Of a DNA stretch of 17,422 nt, positions 6,694 to 14,986 are shown one piece after another. Position 1 is the stretch's first letter; every line of letters starts with the position of its first letter. Position numbers and translations under genes: made by a program. Source of the DNA: CAYFZO01 sp964347615 (GTDB taxonomy: Bacteria; Pseudomonadota; Gammaproteobacteria; Poriferisulfidales; Oxydemutatoraceae); contig CAYFZO010000032.1 of the NCBI GenBank assembly GCA_964347615.1, positions 1-17,422 on the forward strand, read 5' to 3'. Below the pieces are notes generated by a model. The model did no database searches. It was not told where the DNA came from and saw nothing but the letters and a program-made list of their open reading frames with translations.

Positions 6694-7302
6694 CTACAGT
6701 TGCACGCCGGAGAAAGCCATGAAACCGAGCGACATCAAACCGACGGTGATGAAAGTGATACCCAGCCCCTGCAGACCGTCGGGGACGTCGCTGTACTTGA
6801 GCTTCTCGCGCACCCCGGCGAGCGCGACGATGGCCAGCGCCCAGCCGAAACCGCTGCCGAAACCGTAGGTGACGCTCTCGGCGAAGTTGTATTCACGCTC
6901 GACCATGAACAGCGAGCCGCCGAGGATTGCGCAGTTGACGGTAATCAACGGCAGGAAGATACCGAGTGCGTTGTACAGCGCCGGGAAGAAGCGGTCGAGC
7001 AGCATTTCGAGGATCTGCACGATGGCGGCGATGACCCCGATGTAGCTCAGCAGGCCGAGAAAGGACAAATCAACCTCCGGCAACCCAGCCCACGCGAGCG
7101 CGCCGTCCTTGAGCAGATACTGGTAAATCAAGTTGTTCGCCGGCACGGTCAGGGTCTGCACGACGACGACCGCGATACCCAAACCGATCGCGTTCTCCAT
7201 CTTCTTGGAAATCGCGATAAAGGTGCACATTCCGAGAAAGAACGCGAGTGCGATGTTCTCGACGAACACCGCGCGAAACAGCAAACTGAGGTACGCTTCC
7301 AT
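6694..7302 (-). CDS. nqrE: Na+-translocating NADH:quinone reductase subunit E
   Basis: A 202-aa integral membrane subunit with about six helices, paired in the complex with the homologous NqrD. Cysteines C26 (FFLGMCTF) and C123 (ITVNCAIL) lie in the half-helix motifs that, together with two NqrD cysteines, hold the intramembrane iron-sulfur centre on the sodium/electron path. The stop codon of nqrD (TAG) directly precedes this ATG, and GAGAGGG lies about 5 bases upstream within the nqrD end. Translation is therefore coupled but has its own binding site. Confidence 0.96.
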   Translation of the reverse strand: MEAYLSLLFRAVFVENIALAFFLGMCTFIAISKKMENAIGLGIAVVVVQTLTVPANNLIYQYLLKDGALAWAGLPEVDLSFLGLLSYIGVIAAIVQILEMLLDRFFPALYNALGIFLPLITVNCAILGGSLFMVEREYNFAESVTYGFGSGFGWALAIVALAGVREKLKYSDVPDGLQGLGITFITVGLMSLGFMAFSGVQL

Positions 7303-7959
7303 CTAAACCCTCTCGGCGGCGGTGCGGATACGGAACTCGGGCTCCTCGACCTGTTCGTTCTTGGTTGCGCGTATCACCCAAATCATCAGCCCGATGATGA
7401 AGAACGCGCTCGGCGGCAACAGCAGCAGACCGTTGGCCTGATACCAGCCGCCTTCGGTCGTCGGCGTGAAGATCACGTAGCCGAACAAGCTGCCCGAACC
7501 GAGCAGCTCGCGCGTCGTGCCGACGACCATCAGCACCAGGCTGTAGCCCAGCCCGTTGCCGACGCCGTCGAGAAAGCTGATGCCCGGCGGGTTGTGCATC
7601 GCGAACGTCTCGGCGCGACCGAGCACGATGCAGTTGGTGATAATCAACCCGACGAACACCGACAAGACCTTGCTGATTTCATACACGTAGGCTTTCAGGA
7701 TCTGGTCCACGACTATCACCAGCGAGGCGATGATCGTCATCTGCACGATGATGCGGATGTTCGTCGGCACGTGACGGCGGATCATGCTGATTGAGGCGTT
7801 CGACAGCGCCAGCACGGCGGTCAGGGCAACGCACATGATCAGCGACGCGCTCAGCGTGGTCGTCACCGCCAGGGCCGAACAGATGCCGAGTATCTGCAAC
7901 GTAATCGGATTGTTGTCGATCAACGGATCGAGCAAGGCGCTTTTTTTCTTTTCTTCCAT
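7303..7959 (-). CDS. nqrD: Na+-translocating NADH:quinone reductase subunit D
   Basis: A 218-aa membrane subunit with about six helices, homologous to NqrE. C27 (ILGICSAL) and C110 (IITNCIVLGRAE) correspond to the two conserved cysteines of this subunit in the intramembrane iron-sulfur site. Other family signatures are HNPPGISFLDGVGNGLGY and TRELLGSG. It begins 9 bp after the nqrC stop, with AGGG in front of the ATG, and abuts nqrE directly. The C-terminus (EEPEFRIRTAAERV) is hydrophilic, as usual. Confidence 0.96.
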   Translation of the reverse strand: MEEKKKSALLDPLIDNNPITLQILGICSALAVTTTLSASLIMCVALTAVLALSNASISMIRRHVPTNIRIIVQMTIIASLVIVVDQILKAYVYEISKVLSVFVGLIITNCIVLGRAETFAMHNPPGISFLDGVGNGLGYSLVLMVVGTTRELLGSGSLFGYVIFTPTTEGGWYQANGLLLLPPSAFFIIGLMIWVIRATKNEQVEEPEFRIRTAAERV

Positions 7960-7968
7960 TACGGAGCC

Positions 7969-8820
7969 CTATGAAATCTCGCGGTTTCTGATGCGTTCAA
8001 GAAACGGACGGTAGCCTTCCCGCCCCGTCCAAAAACGAATCATATTACTTACGCCGCGGCTCGTCAGCGTCGCGCCCGACAGTCCGTCCACCTTATAGAC
8101 CCCGTCGGGGTCGTCGTCGCCAACCCGGCCCTTGATGACCGAAAGGCGCGGGTAGCCGGCGGCGCCGGCGGACCGGTCGGGTTCGGCCGGGGCAGAACCC
8201 GGCAGCCCGTTCGCTTGATACGTCGGGTCGGGGTCGCCGCTGCCCTCGCCGAGCCGCTTGCCGCGCCACTGACCTCGCCACTTGGGATTGTCCACCTCGC
8301 CGCCGAGACCGGGGGTTTCGCGGTGTTCATAAAACTGCAAGCCGTAGACGGTGTCGCCGTCCGCTTCGAGCGCAAGAAAACCGTGCAGCGTGGACCACAG
8401 ACCGTAACCGCTGACCGGCAGGATGACCTTGCTGAGCACGTCGTCGCGCCTGACGAGATAGACGGTGCCGAGGTTCGGGCGGCGGTTGATTTGCGCGAGG
8501 TCCTGGTCGGAGGAAAGCGCCTCGCTTTGTTCGGGGTCGCGCGCGGCGCGGCGCATGTCGAACTCGGCCGGATCAACGTCGGCGAAACTGCCGTCGTCGA
8601 GGTTGACCACGCGCTTCTCTATATCGGAAAACAGCTGCTCGACCGGAACGCCGGGGCGGTAAAGCCCCGCGACTTCAAGGATGTTGACGCGCACGTCGTG
8701 CTCGCGGTTGGCTTTCTGCACCGGCCTGAGGCCGACCGCGGTGGCCGAGACCACGATTGAGCAGACCAGGCACAACAGCACCGTAACAATCAGCGTCTTT
8801 TGTATCGTGTCATTGTTCAC
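7969..8820 (-). CDS. nqrC: Na+-translocating NADH:quinone reductase subunit C
   Basis: NqrC has one N-terminal membrane helix (about residues 9-30) and a periplasmic domain carrying covalent FMN. The flavinylation motif DGLSGAT is visible at residues 245-251, so T251 is the expected FMN site and ApbE the enzyme. The 283-aa length is somewhat greater than usual; a Gly/Pro/Asp-rich stretch at about 189-224 looks like an enlarged loop. The start is GTG at 8818-8820, supported by GGAGG at 8831-8835 and by the normal N-terminus (VNNDTIQKTL). The preceding sequence matches the end of nqrB, whose TGA would overlap this GTG, but the N gap interrupts it. Confidence 0.94.
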   Translation of the reverse strand: MNNDTIQKTLIVTVLLCLVCSIVVSATAVGLRPVQKANREHDVRVNILEVAGLYRPGVPVEQLFSDIEKRVVNLDDGSFADVDPAEFDMRRAARDPEQSEALSSDQDLAQINRRPNLGTVYLVRRDDVLSKVILPVSGYGLWSTLHGFLALEADGDTVYGLQFYEHRETPGLGGEVDNPKWRGQWRGKRLGEGSGDPDPTYQANGLPGSAPAEPDRSAGAAGYPRLSVIKGRVGDDDPDGVYKVDGLSGATLTSRGVSNMIRFWTGREGYRPFLERIRNREIS

Positions 8821-8830
8821 GCGCCCGAAT

Positions 8831-8835
8831 CCTCC
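8831..8835 (-). promoter_or_regulatory. Ribosome binding site of nqrC
   Basis: GGAGG on the minus strand, 10 bases before the GTG at 8818-8820. The same GGAGG-N10-GTGA block occurs at the true nqrB stop (9171-9189), which shows that this is the native nqrB/nqrC junction sequence and supports the GTG start. Confidence 0.75.
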
Positions 8836-8840
8836 ACGGC

Positions 8841-8940
8841 NNNNNNNNNNNNNNNNNNNNNNNNNNNNNNNNNNNNNNNNNNNNNNNNNNNNNNNNNNNN
8901 NNNNNNNNNNNNNNNNNNNNNNNNNNNNNNNNNNNNNNNN
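8841..8940. other. Assembly gap of exactly 100 Ns
   Basis: A run of 100 N characters, the usual filler for a scaffold gap of unknown size. The bases on its two sides (ending CCACGGC and starting GCAACGCC) are contiguous with no gap at 9188-9202. The true gap may therefore be zero, or may hide further repeat units. Any reading frame drawn across it is not real. Confidence 0.98.
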
Positions 8941-9165
8941 GCAACGCCGTTCGCGGCGGCGGACGTTCGCCCTGACCACGACATAATCTATCACCAGGGC
9001 GAAGATATTGCCGAACAGGATTGCCAAGGCATCATGCTTTCGGGAAACGCCGGGTTGAGTGCCCGGATCAGCACCACCATGAAGCCGATCAGCAAGCCGA
9101 ACAGCCAGCGCCCGGCCTCGGTGTTCGCCGCCGACACCGGCTCGGTCGCCATGAACGTCATCTCC
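8941..9165 (-). pseudogene. Second, frameshifted copy of the nqrB 3' end
   Basis: This segment repeats the last 70 or so codons of nqrB found at 9195-9407, with about ten differences, several of them at third codon positions. Upstream it reads MTFMATEPVSAANTEAG; after the ESMM segment it is 2 bases longer than the intact copy, so the frame breaks before FGNIFALVIDYVVV. It is joined on its 5' side to a copy of the nqrB stop/nqrC start block (9166-9194). It cannot make NqrB. It is either a diverged tandem duplication or a chimeric join of two strain variants beside the gap. Confidence 0.8.
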
Positions 9166-9407
9166 GTTGTTCACGCGCCCGAATCCTCCACGGCGCAACG
9201 CCGTTCGCGGCGGCGGACGTTCGCCCTGACCACGACATAATCTATCACCGGGGCGAAGATATTGCCGAACAGAATTGCGAGCATCATGCCTTCGGGAAAC
9301 GCCGGGTTGAGCACCCGGATCAGCACCACCATGAAGCCGATCAGCAAGCCGAACAGCCAGCGACCGGCCTCGGTGTTCGCCGCCGATACCGGTTCGGTCG
9401 CCATGAA
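8941..9407 (-). repeat. Direct repeat, 254-bp period, of the nqrB end and nqrC start block
   Basis: GCAACGCCGTTCGCGG begins at both 8941 and 9195. The two blocks stay alignable for about 215 bases, up to ATGAA at 9151-9155 and 9403-9407. The connecting piece 9156-9194 repeats the nqrC start region 8806-8840 with changes near GTGAACAA. The repeat touches the N gap, so the number of units cannot be judged. Confidence 0.85.
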
Positions 9408-10397
9408 TACCATACCGAAAGCGAAGCCGCCGACCACGAGGTGCCAATGCCACGGCATCGCAAACATCGGGTTGGTGTCGCTGCCGATCCAGTTCAGCAG
9501 CAGCGACGTCCCGACCATGCCGAGAAACACGCCGGCGATGATGCGCCACGAGGCGATGCGCGTATAAACCAGAAAGGCCCCGCCGAGCAGGCAGGCGAGC
9601 GTTGAGGTCTCGCCGAGCGACCCCGGCAGAATGCCCCAGAAAGCCTGCCACCAGTCGTAGCCCGCGGCGAGCACGCCGGGCACGCCCGCCGCCGCCGCGG
9701 CGCCGAGCGGCGTCGCGCGGCTGAAACCGTCGAGCGCGACCCACACGCCGTCGCCCGACATGAACGCCGGATAGGAGAAATACAAGAAAGCGCGTCCGAC
9801 CAACGCCGGGTTCAGGAAATTCTTGCCGGTACCGCCGAAGATTTCCTTGCCGATGACCACGCCGAAGCTGATGCCGAGCGCGACCATCCACAACGGCATG
9901 TCCGGCGGCAACGTCAGCGTGTAGAGAATCGAGGTCACCAAAAAACCCTCGTTGACCTCGTGCCTCCTCACGACCGCGAACAACACCTCCCACAAGCCGC
10001 CGGCGACGACCGTCACCACGTAAATCGGCAGAAAGCACCAAAAGCCCAGCCATAGACACGCGGCGACGCTGTTCGGGTCGTGCGGGACGCCGAACCACGC
10101 GGTCAGTGCGCCGCGCCACCCCGGCAACGAGTCTATGCCGCCCGCCGCCATCGCCGCGTTGATCTGGTAGCCCGCGTTGAACCACGACATCAAGACGCAC
10201 GGCACCGTCGCGAGCACAACGTAGGACATCACGCGCTTTATGTCTATCGTGTCGCGCACGTGCGGCGCGCGCGAGGTCACCTTGTCGGTCCAGTAGACGA
10301 AAGTGTCCACCATCTCGTACACAGGTTGGAACTTGTGCCAGCGACCGCCCTCTTCAAAGTGGTGCGCAAGTTTCGGCAGGAAACGACCTCCGCTCAT
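9171..10397 (-). CDS. nqrB: Na+-translocating NADH:quinone reductase subunit B
   Basis: NqrB is the largest membrane subunit; it carries covalent FMN and riboflavin and is central to sodium translocation and quinone reduction. The 408-aa protein shows an N-terminal cytosolic stretch, about ten membrane helices, and conserved blocks such as GKEIFGGTGKNFLNPALVGRA, SLGETSTLACLLGG and FMATEPVSAANTEAGRW. The expected flavinylation motif is DGFSRAT at residues 223-229 (T229), with Arg where a small residue is usual. The ATG at 10395-10397 overlaps the nqrA TGA as ATGA and has AGGAG 8 bases upstream. It ends in RERRCAVEDSGA with TGA at 9171-9173, where an nqrC-like GTG overlaps the stop. Its 3' end is duplicated downstream. 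Confidence 0.96.
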   Translation of the reverse strand: MSGGRFLPKLAHHFEEGGRWHKFQPVYEMVDTFVYWTDKVTSRAPHVRDTIDIKRVMSYVVLATVPCVLMSWFNAGYQINAAMAAGGIDSLPGWRGALTAWFGVPHDPNSVAACLWLGFWCFLPIYVVTVVAGGLWEVLFAVVRRHEVNEGFLVTSILYTLTLPPDMPLWMVALGISFGVVIGKEIFGGTGKNFLNPALVGRAFLYFSYPAFMSGDGVWVALDGFSRATPLGAAAAAGVPGVLAAGYDWWQAFWGILPGSLGETSTLACLLGGAFLVYTRIASWRIIAGVFLGMVGTSLLLNWIGSDTNPMFAMPWHWHLVVGGFAFGMVFMATEPVSAANTEAGRWLFGLLIGFMVVLIRVLNPAFPEGMMLAILFGNIFAPVIDYVVVRANVRRRERRCAVEDSGA

Positions 10398-11752
10398 CCC
10401 GCCGACTCCTGATCCTTCTCTATGCGGTCGAGGTTGGCGCGCAGGATCGGGCCGAACTCGTGCTTGCCCGGGCACACGTAAGAGCACAATGCAAGGTCTT
10501 CCTCGTCGAGCTCGAGGCAACCGAGCTTCTGCGCGGTCTCGGTATCCATCACCAGCAGGGACTTCAGCAGCGGCGCGGGCAACACGTCGAGCGGCGTGAC
10601 CCGCTCGTAGAGAGTAATCGGCACCAGCGCGCGCGGGCTGCCGTTCTGCATGCAGGTCATCGCAAACGAGCGCCGCCCGATCAGATGAGAAAACACCGCA
10701 CGGCTTGCGGAAAACACGTCAAACCCCGGACGCAACCAACCGAGGACGCGCCGCTCGCCGCGCTCCTTCAGCGCCGTAATCTGCAAGGTGAAACGCCCGA
10801 GGAAATCCGACCAGCCTTCGGCCTTGTAGCCATCGAGCACCGAGCCCGCAATCAAGCGGCTCTCGTCGCCGCCCTCGACCTCGCCGGCGCACAGCTCGCT
10901 GACCGACGCCCCGACGCGGGTGCGCAGAAGGCGCGGGCGTTTGACCGTCGGCCCCGCGAGCGAAATCACGCGCTCGGCCGGATACACGCCTTCGGTGAAC
11001 AACGCGCCGAACGCGATGACGTCCTGATAGCCGATGACCCAGACGACCTTGTCCTCACCGACCGGATCGAGGAAATGAACGTGCGTGCCGGCAAGCCCCG
11101 CCGGGTGCGGCCCCGAGAACTCGACGCTGTTGAACCCGTCCGCCGGCAACGGCAAGCGCGCGTCGGGCGCGGTGCACGTGAATACCTCGCCCTCGGTGAG
11201 ACGACGCACGACCCGCATCCCCGTCGCAAACGTCTCGGACGCATCCGCGATGACCACCTCCGGGTCCGGCGCCAGCGGGCGGGTGTCAACCGCGGTGACG
11301 AAGATCGAGTGCGGTGCGGTTTGGGGAGCGGGCGACTTGCTGTAAGGGCGCGTCTTGATTGCAGGCCACAAGCCGCTCTTGCACAATTGCGCGACGACCT
11401 CTTCACGAGGACGCGACTCGACGTCCTCCGAACTCCAACGTTCGAACTGCTCGTGGCGGTCGCCCTCGACGCGAATCACGATCGACTGCAATACGCGCCG
11501 CTCGCCGCGGTTGATTGTCTCGACCGTGCCCGACGCGGGCGAGGTGTAGCAAATCTGCGGGTGGCGTCTGTGGACGAACAGGGCTTGCCCGGCGGCGACC
11601 GCGTCCCCCTCGCTGACGTGCATACCAGGCTTGAGGCCGTGGTATTCCGACGCGATCAACCCCACCCGAGAGACCTTCCGGGCGTCTTCGATGACCTGCT
11701 CGGGATGCCCCGAGATAGGAATATCCAAGCCTTTCTTGAGGTTGATGCGCAT
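10394..11752 (-). CDS. nqrA: Na+-translocating NADH:quinone reductase subunit A
   Basis: NqrA is the soluble cytosolic subunit of the pump, associated with the quinone site, and carries no covalent cofactor. The 452-aa protein begins MRINLKKGLDIPISG, the usual family start. It contains FVTAVDTRPLAPDPE, WVIGYQDVIAFGALF, LAGPTVKRPRL and the conserved end LGCLELDEEDLALCSYVCPG then KHEFGPILRANL. An in-frame start lies 37 codons upstream, but that extension is not conserved and overlaps the candidate promoter, so the ATG at 11750-11752 is chosen. No strong ribosome binding site is visible before it. First gene of the operon, 138 bp after the res stop. Confidence 0.96.
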   Translation of the reverse strand: MRINLKKGLDIPISGHPEQVIEDARKVSRVGLIASEYHGLKPGMHVSEGDAVAAGQALFVHRRHPQICYTSPASGTVETINRGERRVLQSIVIRVEGDRHEQFERWSSEDVESRPREEVVAQLCKSGLWPAIKTRPYSKSPAPQTAPHSIFVTAVDTRPLAPDPEVVIADASETFATGMRVVRRLTEGEVFTCTAPDARLPLPADGFNSVEFSGPHPAGLAGTHVHFLDPVGEDKVVWVIGYQDVIAFGALFTEGVYPAERVISLAGPTVKRPRLLRTRVGASVSELCAGEVEGGDESRLIAGSVLDGYKAEGWSDFLGRFTLQITALKERGERRVLGWLRPGFDVFSASRAVFSHLIGRRSFAMTCMQNGSPRALVPITLYERVTPLDVLPAPLLKSLLVMDTETAQKLGCLELDEEDLALCSYVCPGKHEFGPILRANLDRIEKDQESAG

Positions 11753-11785
11753 GGGGCTGAAGAAAAAAGGAACGATCGACGGCGT

Positions 11786-11791
11786 ATTGTA
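11786..11791 (-). promoter_or_regulatory. Candidate -10 of the nqr operon promoter
   Basis: The minus strand reads TACAAT here, followed by the nqrA ATG about 34 bases downstream. The hexamer 17 bases upstream (GGTCGC or GTCGCG) is not a good -35. A leader of about 27 bases containing a pyrimidine-rich run (CCTTTTTTCTTC) would result. Elsewhere in the 138-bp gap after res I see no terminator. Confidence 0.35.
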
Positions 11792-11890
11792 TCTAAAAAG
11801 AGCGTGCGCGCGACCGAATACCCGCGTCTTGAAAGAGGATGAGCGGCTTGAGCTGCAAATCAAACCGGAGGCTGCCGTCAGCAGGCGACC

Positions 11891-14800
11891 TTAATCGGGA
11901 GAAACCCGGGAATCCGCGGGTGAGTGCTCCAAAACTTTCTTGATGATTTGCTCCAAGCAGTCATTATCGTCCAGAAAGTAGACGCCTTTCTTCGCCCATT
12001 CAGGTTTGTCGCGCGGCTCGTCGCTAATTTCATCAGGAGGCGTAACAGATAGGACATACGCGTGAAGATACAGCTTGGGATCGGTTTTGCGCACCTGATT
12101 CTCGGTCTCCTTGATTTCAGTATGCAGCCGCACTTTTTTGCGTTCTCTCGGCCCGTATATAACCAAGCCTTTAGGGTCGAGAAAAATAACGTGTTGCTCA
12201 TCGTCTTTTTTCAACCAAACGATGAAATCCGGATAATAGGCGTAATCATCGAAAAAAGACACGCCCTGACCGCGCGTCAGATTGCGAATCAGAAAAAGCT
12301 CCCTGCCTTGCAGACAGGATTTGTTTTTATTTACCAGCGAAATCAGGTTTTCAACGACTCTTTTCTCGTCATCGTTCAGAGCAACCGGTTGAATCTTGAC
12401 CTGACAATCCTTGGCACGGTGCAAGAGGGGTTTATAAGCGTGAAAGTCCGTCGTGATGGCGGTCATCCTCAGCTCGGGCGCAGGGTAGTATCCGGGGTGT
12501 GACGTGAACTCTTGGACGCCCTTGACCAGCTCGGCTCGCGTCGCATCCACCGATAATTGATACCTCTTTACGTTGTTCGGATCATCCTCATCCAGCGGCA
12601 CCACTTGGATTTTTCGCCGTTCCCAATGCCGGCGTTGCTTGCGCCAAAACCAGTCAGCGTATTCAATCAGCAGGTGAACGGCGATATTTTCCAATTCCCT
12701 TAAATCCTCGACACGTTTCGCCTCAAGCCGGTCTTCAGGAGCATAGAGTTCGTACCAATCGCCGTTCGACAAAAGATTTGTTACCGCTTCCGGCTCGATA
12801 CTCAGGTTGTTCCAGCCTCTACGTCTCTTCTCCGCCAACAATCTTTCGTAGATGCGCGCCACGTTGAAAAAAGCAACGTGATTCCGTTCAAACTTAACCT
12901 GGTTTTTCTCGACGTTGTCTCCCGCCGCCTCACCACTGGATGCCATGGATTGCAAGTTCGAATACAAGTCTTTCCTCACAACCGGTTTGCCTGAACCGTT
13001 CTGATTCGACAGGGAAATCCGCTCGTCGGAACGTTCGTATCTCAGGCTTTCGTCGCGCCGAATCATCTTCAGGGCGGCGTCGCCGGAAAAATTCCAGGTG
13101 ACAGGTAATTCGACCGTCTTCAGCTCGGTGCGAATCCCTTCTTTTTGCAGCAGCTCACGGAAAGTCTGCATGTAGTTTGAACGGAGCCCGAAAATGTGCA
13201 GCGTTTCCAATTCCGCCAGCTTATCGCCGTCGTCGGGCACCGGAGCGCCGCTTTCCCGATGGCGCTTCAGGCTCATATTCCAACCCTTCAGGCGCACGCC
13301 TCTCCCGAACATCTGGATGATTTCCGGCCCCTCACGAACCCCAACGTGCATCAACCCCATCGTGCTTACGCGCCAGGAGTTCCACCCGGCGATAAAGCGG
13401 CGGGCGCCAATCACAACGTTCACCGTCGAGTCCGCCCGGTCCACGCGGTCAAACGTCTTCTTTACGAAACCGGCTTCGCGTTCAACGCGAAAGTCCGGGT
13501 TGGCGTTTTTGATCAGCACGTTATAGAGCGCCTTGGAATCCCCGACGTTGACCACGCCGAAAGGATTGTTATCGGCAGTGCGCAAATGCAACTCTCCTTC
13601 GCCGGTAGTGAGGTAACGAACGTGCAACCGCCCTTTTCCGTGAAACAAAGCTTGGCAAACGTCAGCGTAAAGATCGTCGATGCGGTCGTTCTTAAGGTCA
13701 TCGAACCGACCGGAGAAATAATCATTTCCCGCCTCATCAACGAGATTTGATTGACCTTCCAGCAACTGAGTCATCATCGGACGCACCTCATCGCCGCGAG
13801 CGAGTATCCAGCCGATAAAGTCCAGAATACGAACAACGTCCGTTCTGGCTTGGTCGTTCACTTTGCTTTTTCCGATTACGGTCTTGCCCAAAAAGACCCA
13901 CAGCGGTTTCGCCAAATTGAAGCTTGTCCACGCAGCGCTTTTGTCCCGCCAGATGCGGCATTGCCGATAGAAAGTCAGCAGGCAGCCGAGCAGGTACAGG
14001 TTGCTGCTTGCGTCTTCCATGCCTGCCGGCAAGTTCGATATGGTGTAGTCCTTGCCGTAACCATCCTCGTAAAACGTGCGGTAAGCGTAATCAAACAATA
14101 AAGATTTACCGTAAGCGTTCAATAAATCATCGGCATTCCCGACGACTTGATTGAAAGTGGCGGAATACTCGAAAGTAAAGCCGCCGCGTGACAGCTCTCC
14201 GCGACGCTCGCGCCACACCTTGCCTGAAGTGCCCAGATGCCCTTCGTCCACCAGCACCAGATTGTTCTCTCCGAAATCTTGCACCGCGACGCGCTTGACG
14301 CCCTTTTTTTCGGCGAGCTTGTTCAGGTCAATGATCTCGACGTGCCGGAACAAGCCGGTGCCCGCTTCACTTGAAAACAGCCTTGCCTCTATGCGGCTTT
14401 CACGCAACTCACGTTCGTGCTGCCTCGACATCTGCTCGTTCGGCGTCAACAAGATGACGTTGTTCAACTTGCCGCCGGATTTCTTCAACCAATATCGGTA
14501 TTGCAGGACGTGGGCGTGCATGATGAGCGTTTTGCCTGACCCCGTTGCGCTCTGGAAAGCAATGGTACGCAAATCGTCCAGCGTGTAGTCCGGCATAGCC
14601 CTGACCATCCGGTTCTGTCGCTTCGCGTCATTCAAATCGGTACGCAGCTTTTCGGCGTCGGCAAAATATCGATGAAGATAGTGCTCGGTAAACAATAAAG
14701 CGAGATACTGATGCGGCTTCCAAACGCGCCCGTGTTCGCTTGTCATCCGCAGCCGGCGGCTGTGCGCCGCAATGTTGTTGTCGTAGTCGGCGAGTTGCTC

Positions 14801-14986
14801 CGGCGTAACCCTTTTGTAGACGGGAATCGGGCTGAGAGAAAGTGCTTGGGCATATCCGCTGACGCCGTCAGACTCCAAGTCCGGCGAAACGTCACGTAAC
14901 CGGTCAAGCATGGAACGCATATCCTCGTAGCCGAATTGATGGCACACAAAGCGGAGAAGAACGCGGCGATTCTCAAGCGCGGTCAC
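11891..14986 (-). CDS. res: Type III restriction enzyme subunit Res (superfamily 2 helicase plus endonuclease)
   Basis: Res is the ATP-dependent translocase and nuclease of a type III restriction system; it cuts only with Mod bound at unmodified sites. The 1031-aa protein has Walker A ATGSGKT (147-153), DEGH (247-250), SAT (275-277) and the helicase motif QMFGRGVR (558-565). A C-terminal PD-(D/E)xK-like nuclease is visible as PDF (919-921), then FLDPKG with D937 and K939. All key residues are present, so an active enzyme is expected. The start is a GTG overlapping the upstream stop (GTGA), with GGAGG about 8 bases upstream; this indicates tight translational coupling. The frame is intact and the length is typical. 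Confidence 0.93.
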   Translation of the reverse strand: MTALENRRVLLRFVCHQFGYEDMRSMLDRLRDVSPDLESDGVSGYAQALSLSPIPVYKRVTPEQLADYDNNIAAHSRRLRMTSEHGRVWKPHQYLALLFTEHYLHRYFADAEKLRTDLNDAKRQNRMVRAMPDYTLDDLRTIAFQSATGSGKTLIMHAHVLQYRYWLKKSGGKLNNVILLTPNEQMSRQHERELRESRIEARLFSSEAGTGLFRHVEIIDLNKLAEKKGVKRVAVQDFGENNLVLVDEGHLGTSGKVWRERRGELSRGGFTFEYSATFNQVVGNADDLLNAYGKSLLFDYAYRTFYEDGYGKDYTISNLPAGMEDASSNLYLLGCLLTFYRQCRIWRDKSAAWTSFNLAKPLWVFLGKTVIGKSKVNDQARTDVVRILDFIGWILARGDEVRPMMTQLLEGQSNLVDEAGNDYFSGRFDDLKNDRIDDLYADVCQALFHGKGRLHVRYLTTGEGELHLRTADNNPFGVVNVGDSKALYNVLIKNANPDFRVEREAGFVKKTFDRVDRADSTVNVVIGARRFIAGWNSWRVSTMGLMHVGVREGPEIIQMFGRGVRLKGWNMSLKRHRESGAPVPDDGDKLAELETLHIFGLRSNYMQTFRELLQKEGIRTELKTVELPVTWNFSGDAALKMIRRDESLRYERSDERISLSNQNGSGKPVVRKDLYSNLQSMASSGEAAGDNVEKNQVKFERNHVAFFNVARIYERLLAEKRRRGWNNLSIEPEAVTNLLSNGDWYELYAPEDRLEAKRVEDLRELENIAVHLLIEYADWFWRKQRRHWERRKIQVVPLDEDDPNNVKRYQLSVDATRAELVKGVQEFTSHPGYYPAPELRMTAITTDFHAYKPLLHRAKDCQVKIQPVALNDDEKRVVENLISLVNKNKSCLQGRELFLIRNLTRGQGVSFFDDYAYYPDFIVWLKKDDEQHVIFLDPKGLVIYGPRERKKVRLHTEIKETENQVRKTDPKLYLHAYVLSVTPPDEISDEPRDKPEWAKKGVYFLDDNDCLEQIIKKVLEHSPADSRVSPD

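Noticed and set aside
5540..6868. Long plus-strand open frame opposite nqrF
   Set aside because: Antisense shadow of nqrF; no recognisable motif, and the minus strand encodes the complete conserved protein.
6700..7794. Long plus-strand open frame opposite nqrE and nqrD
   Set aside because: Shadow frame with His/Asp/Arg-rich nonsense; crosses two well-conserved genes.
7969..10200. A 743-residue frame running from nqrC through the N gap into nqrB
   Set aside because: It depends on reading through 100 Ns and on out-of-frame nqrB sequence; nqrC starts at the GTG at 8818-8820.
10460..11842. Long plus-strand open frame opposite nqrA
   Set aside because: Shadow of nqrA caused by high GC content; no domain-like pattern.
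11753..11890. Terminator of the restriction operon between res and nqrA
   Set aside because: Only a 4-bp stem (CTGC/GCAG) without a T-run was found; not convincing.
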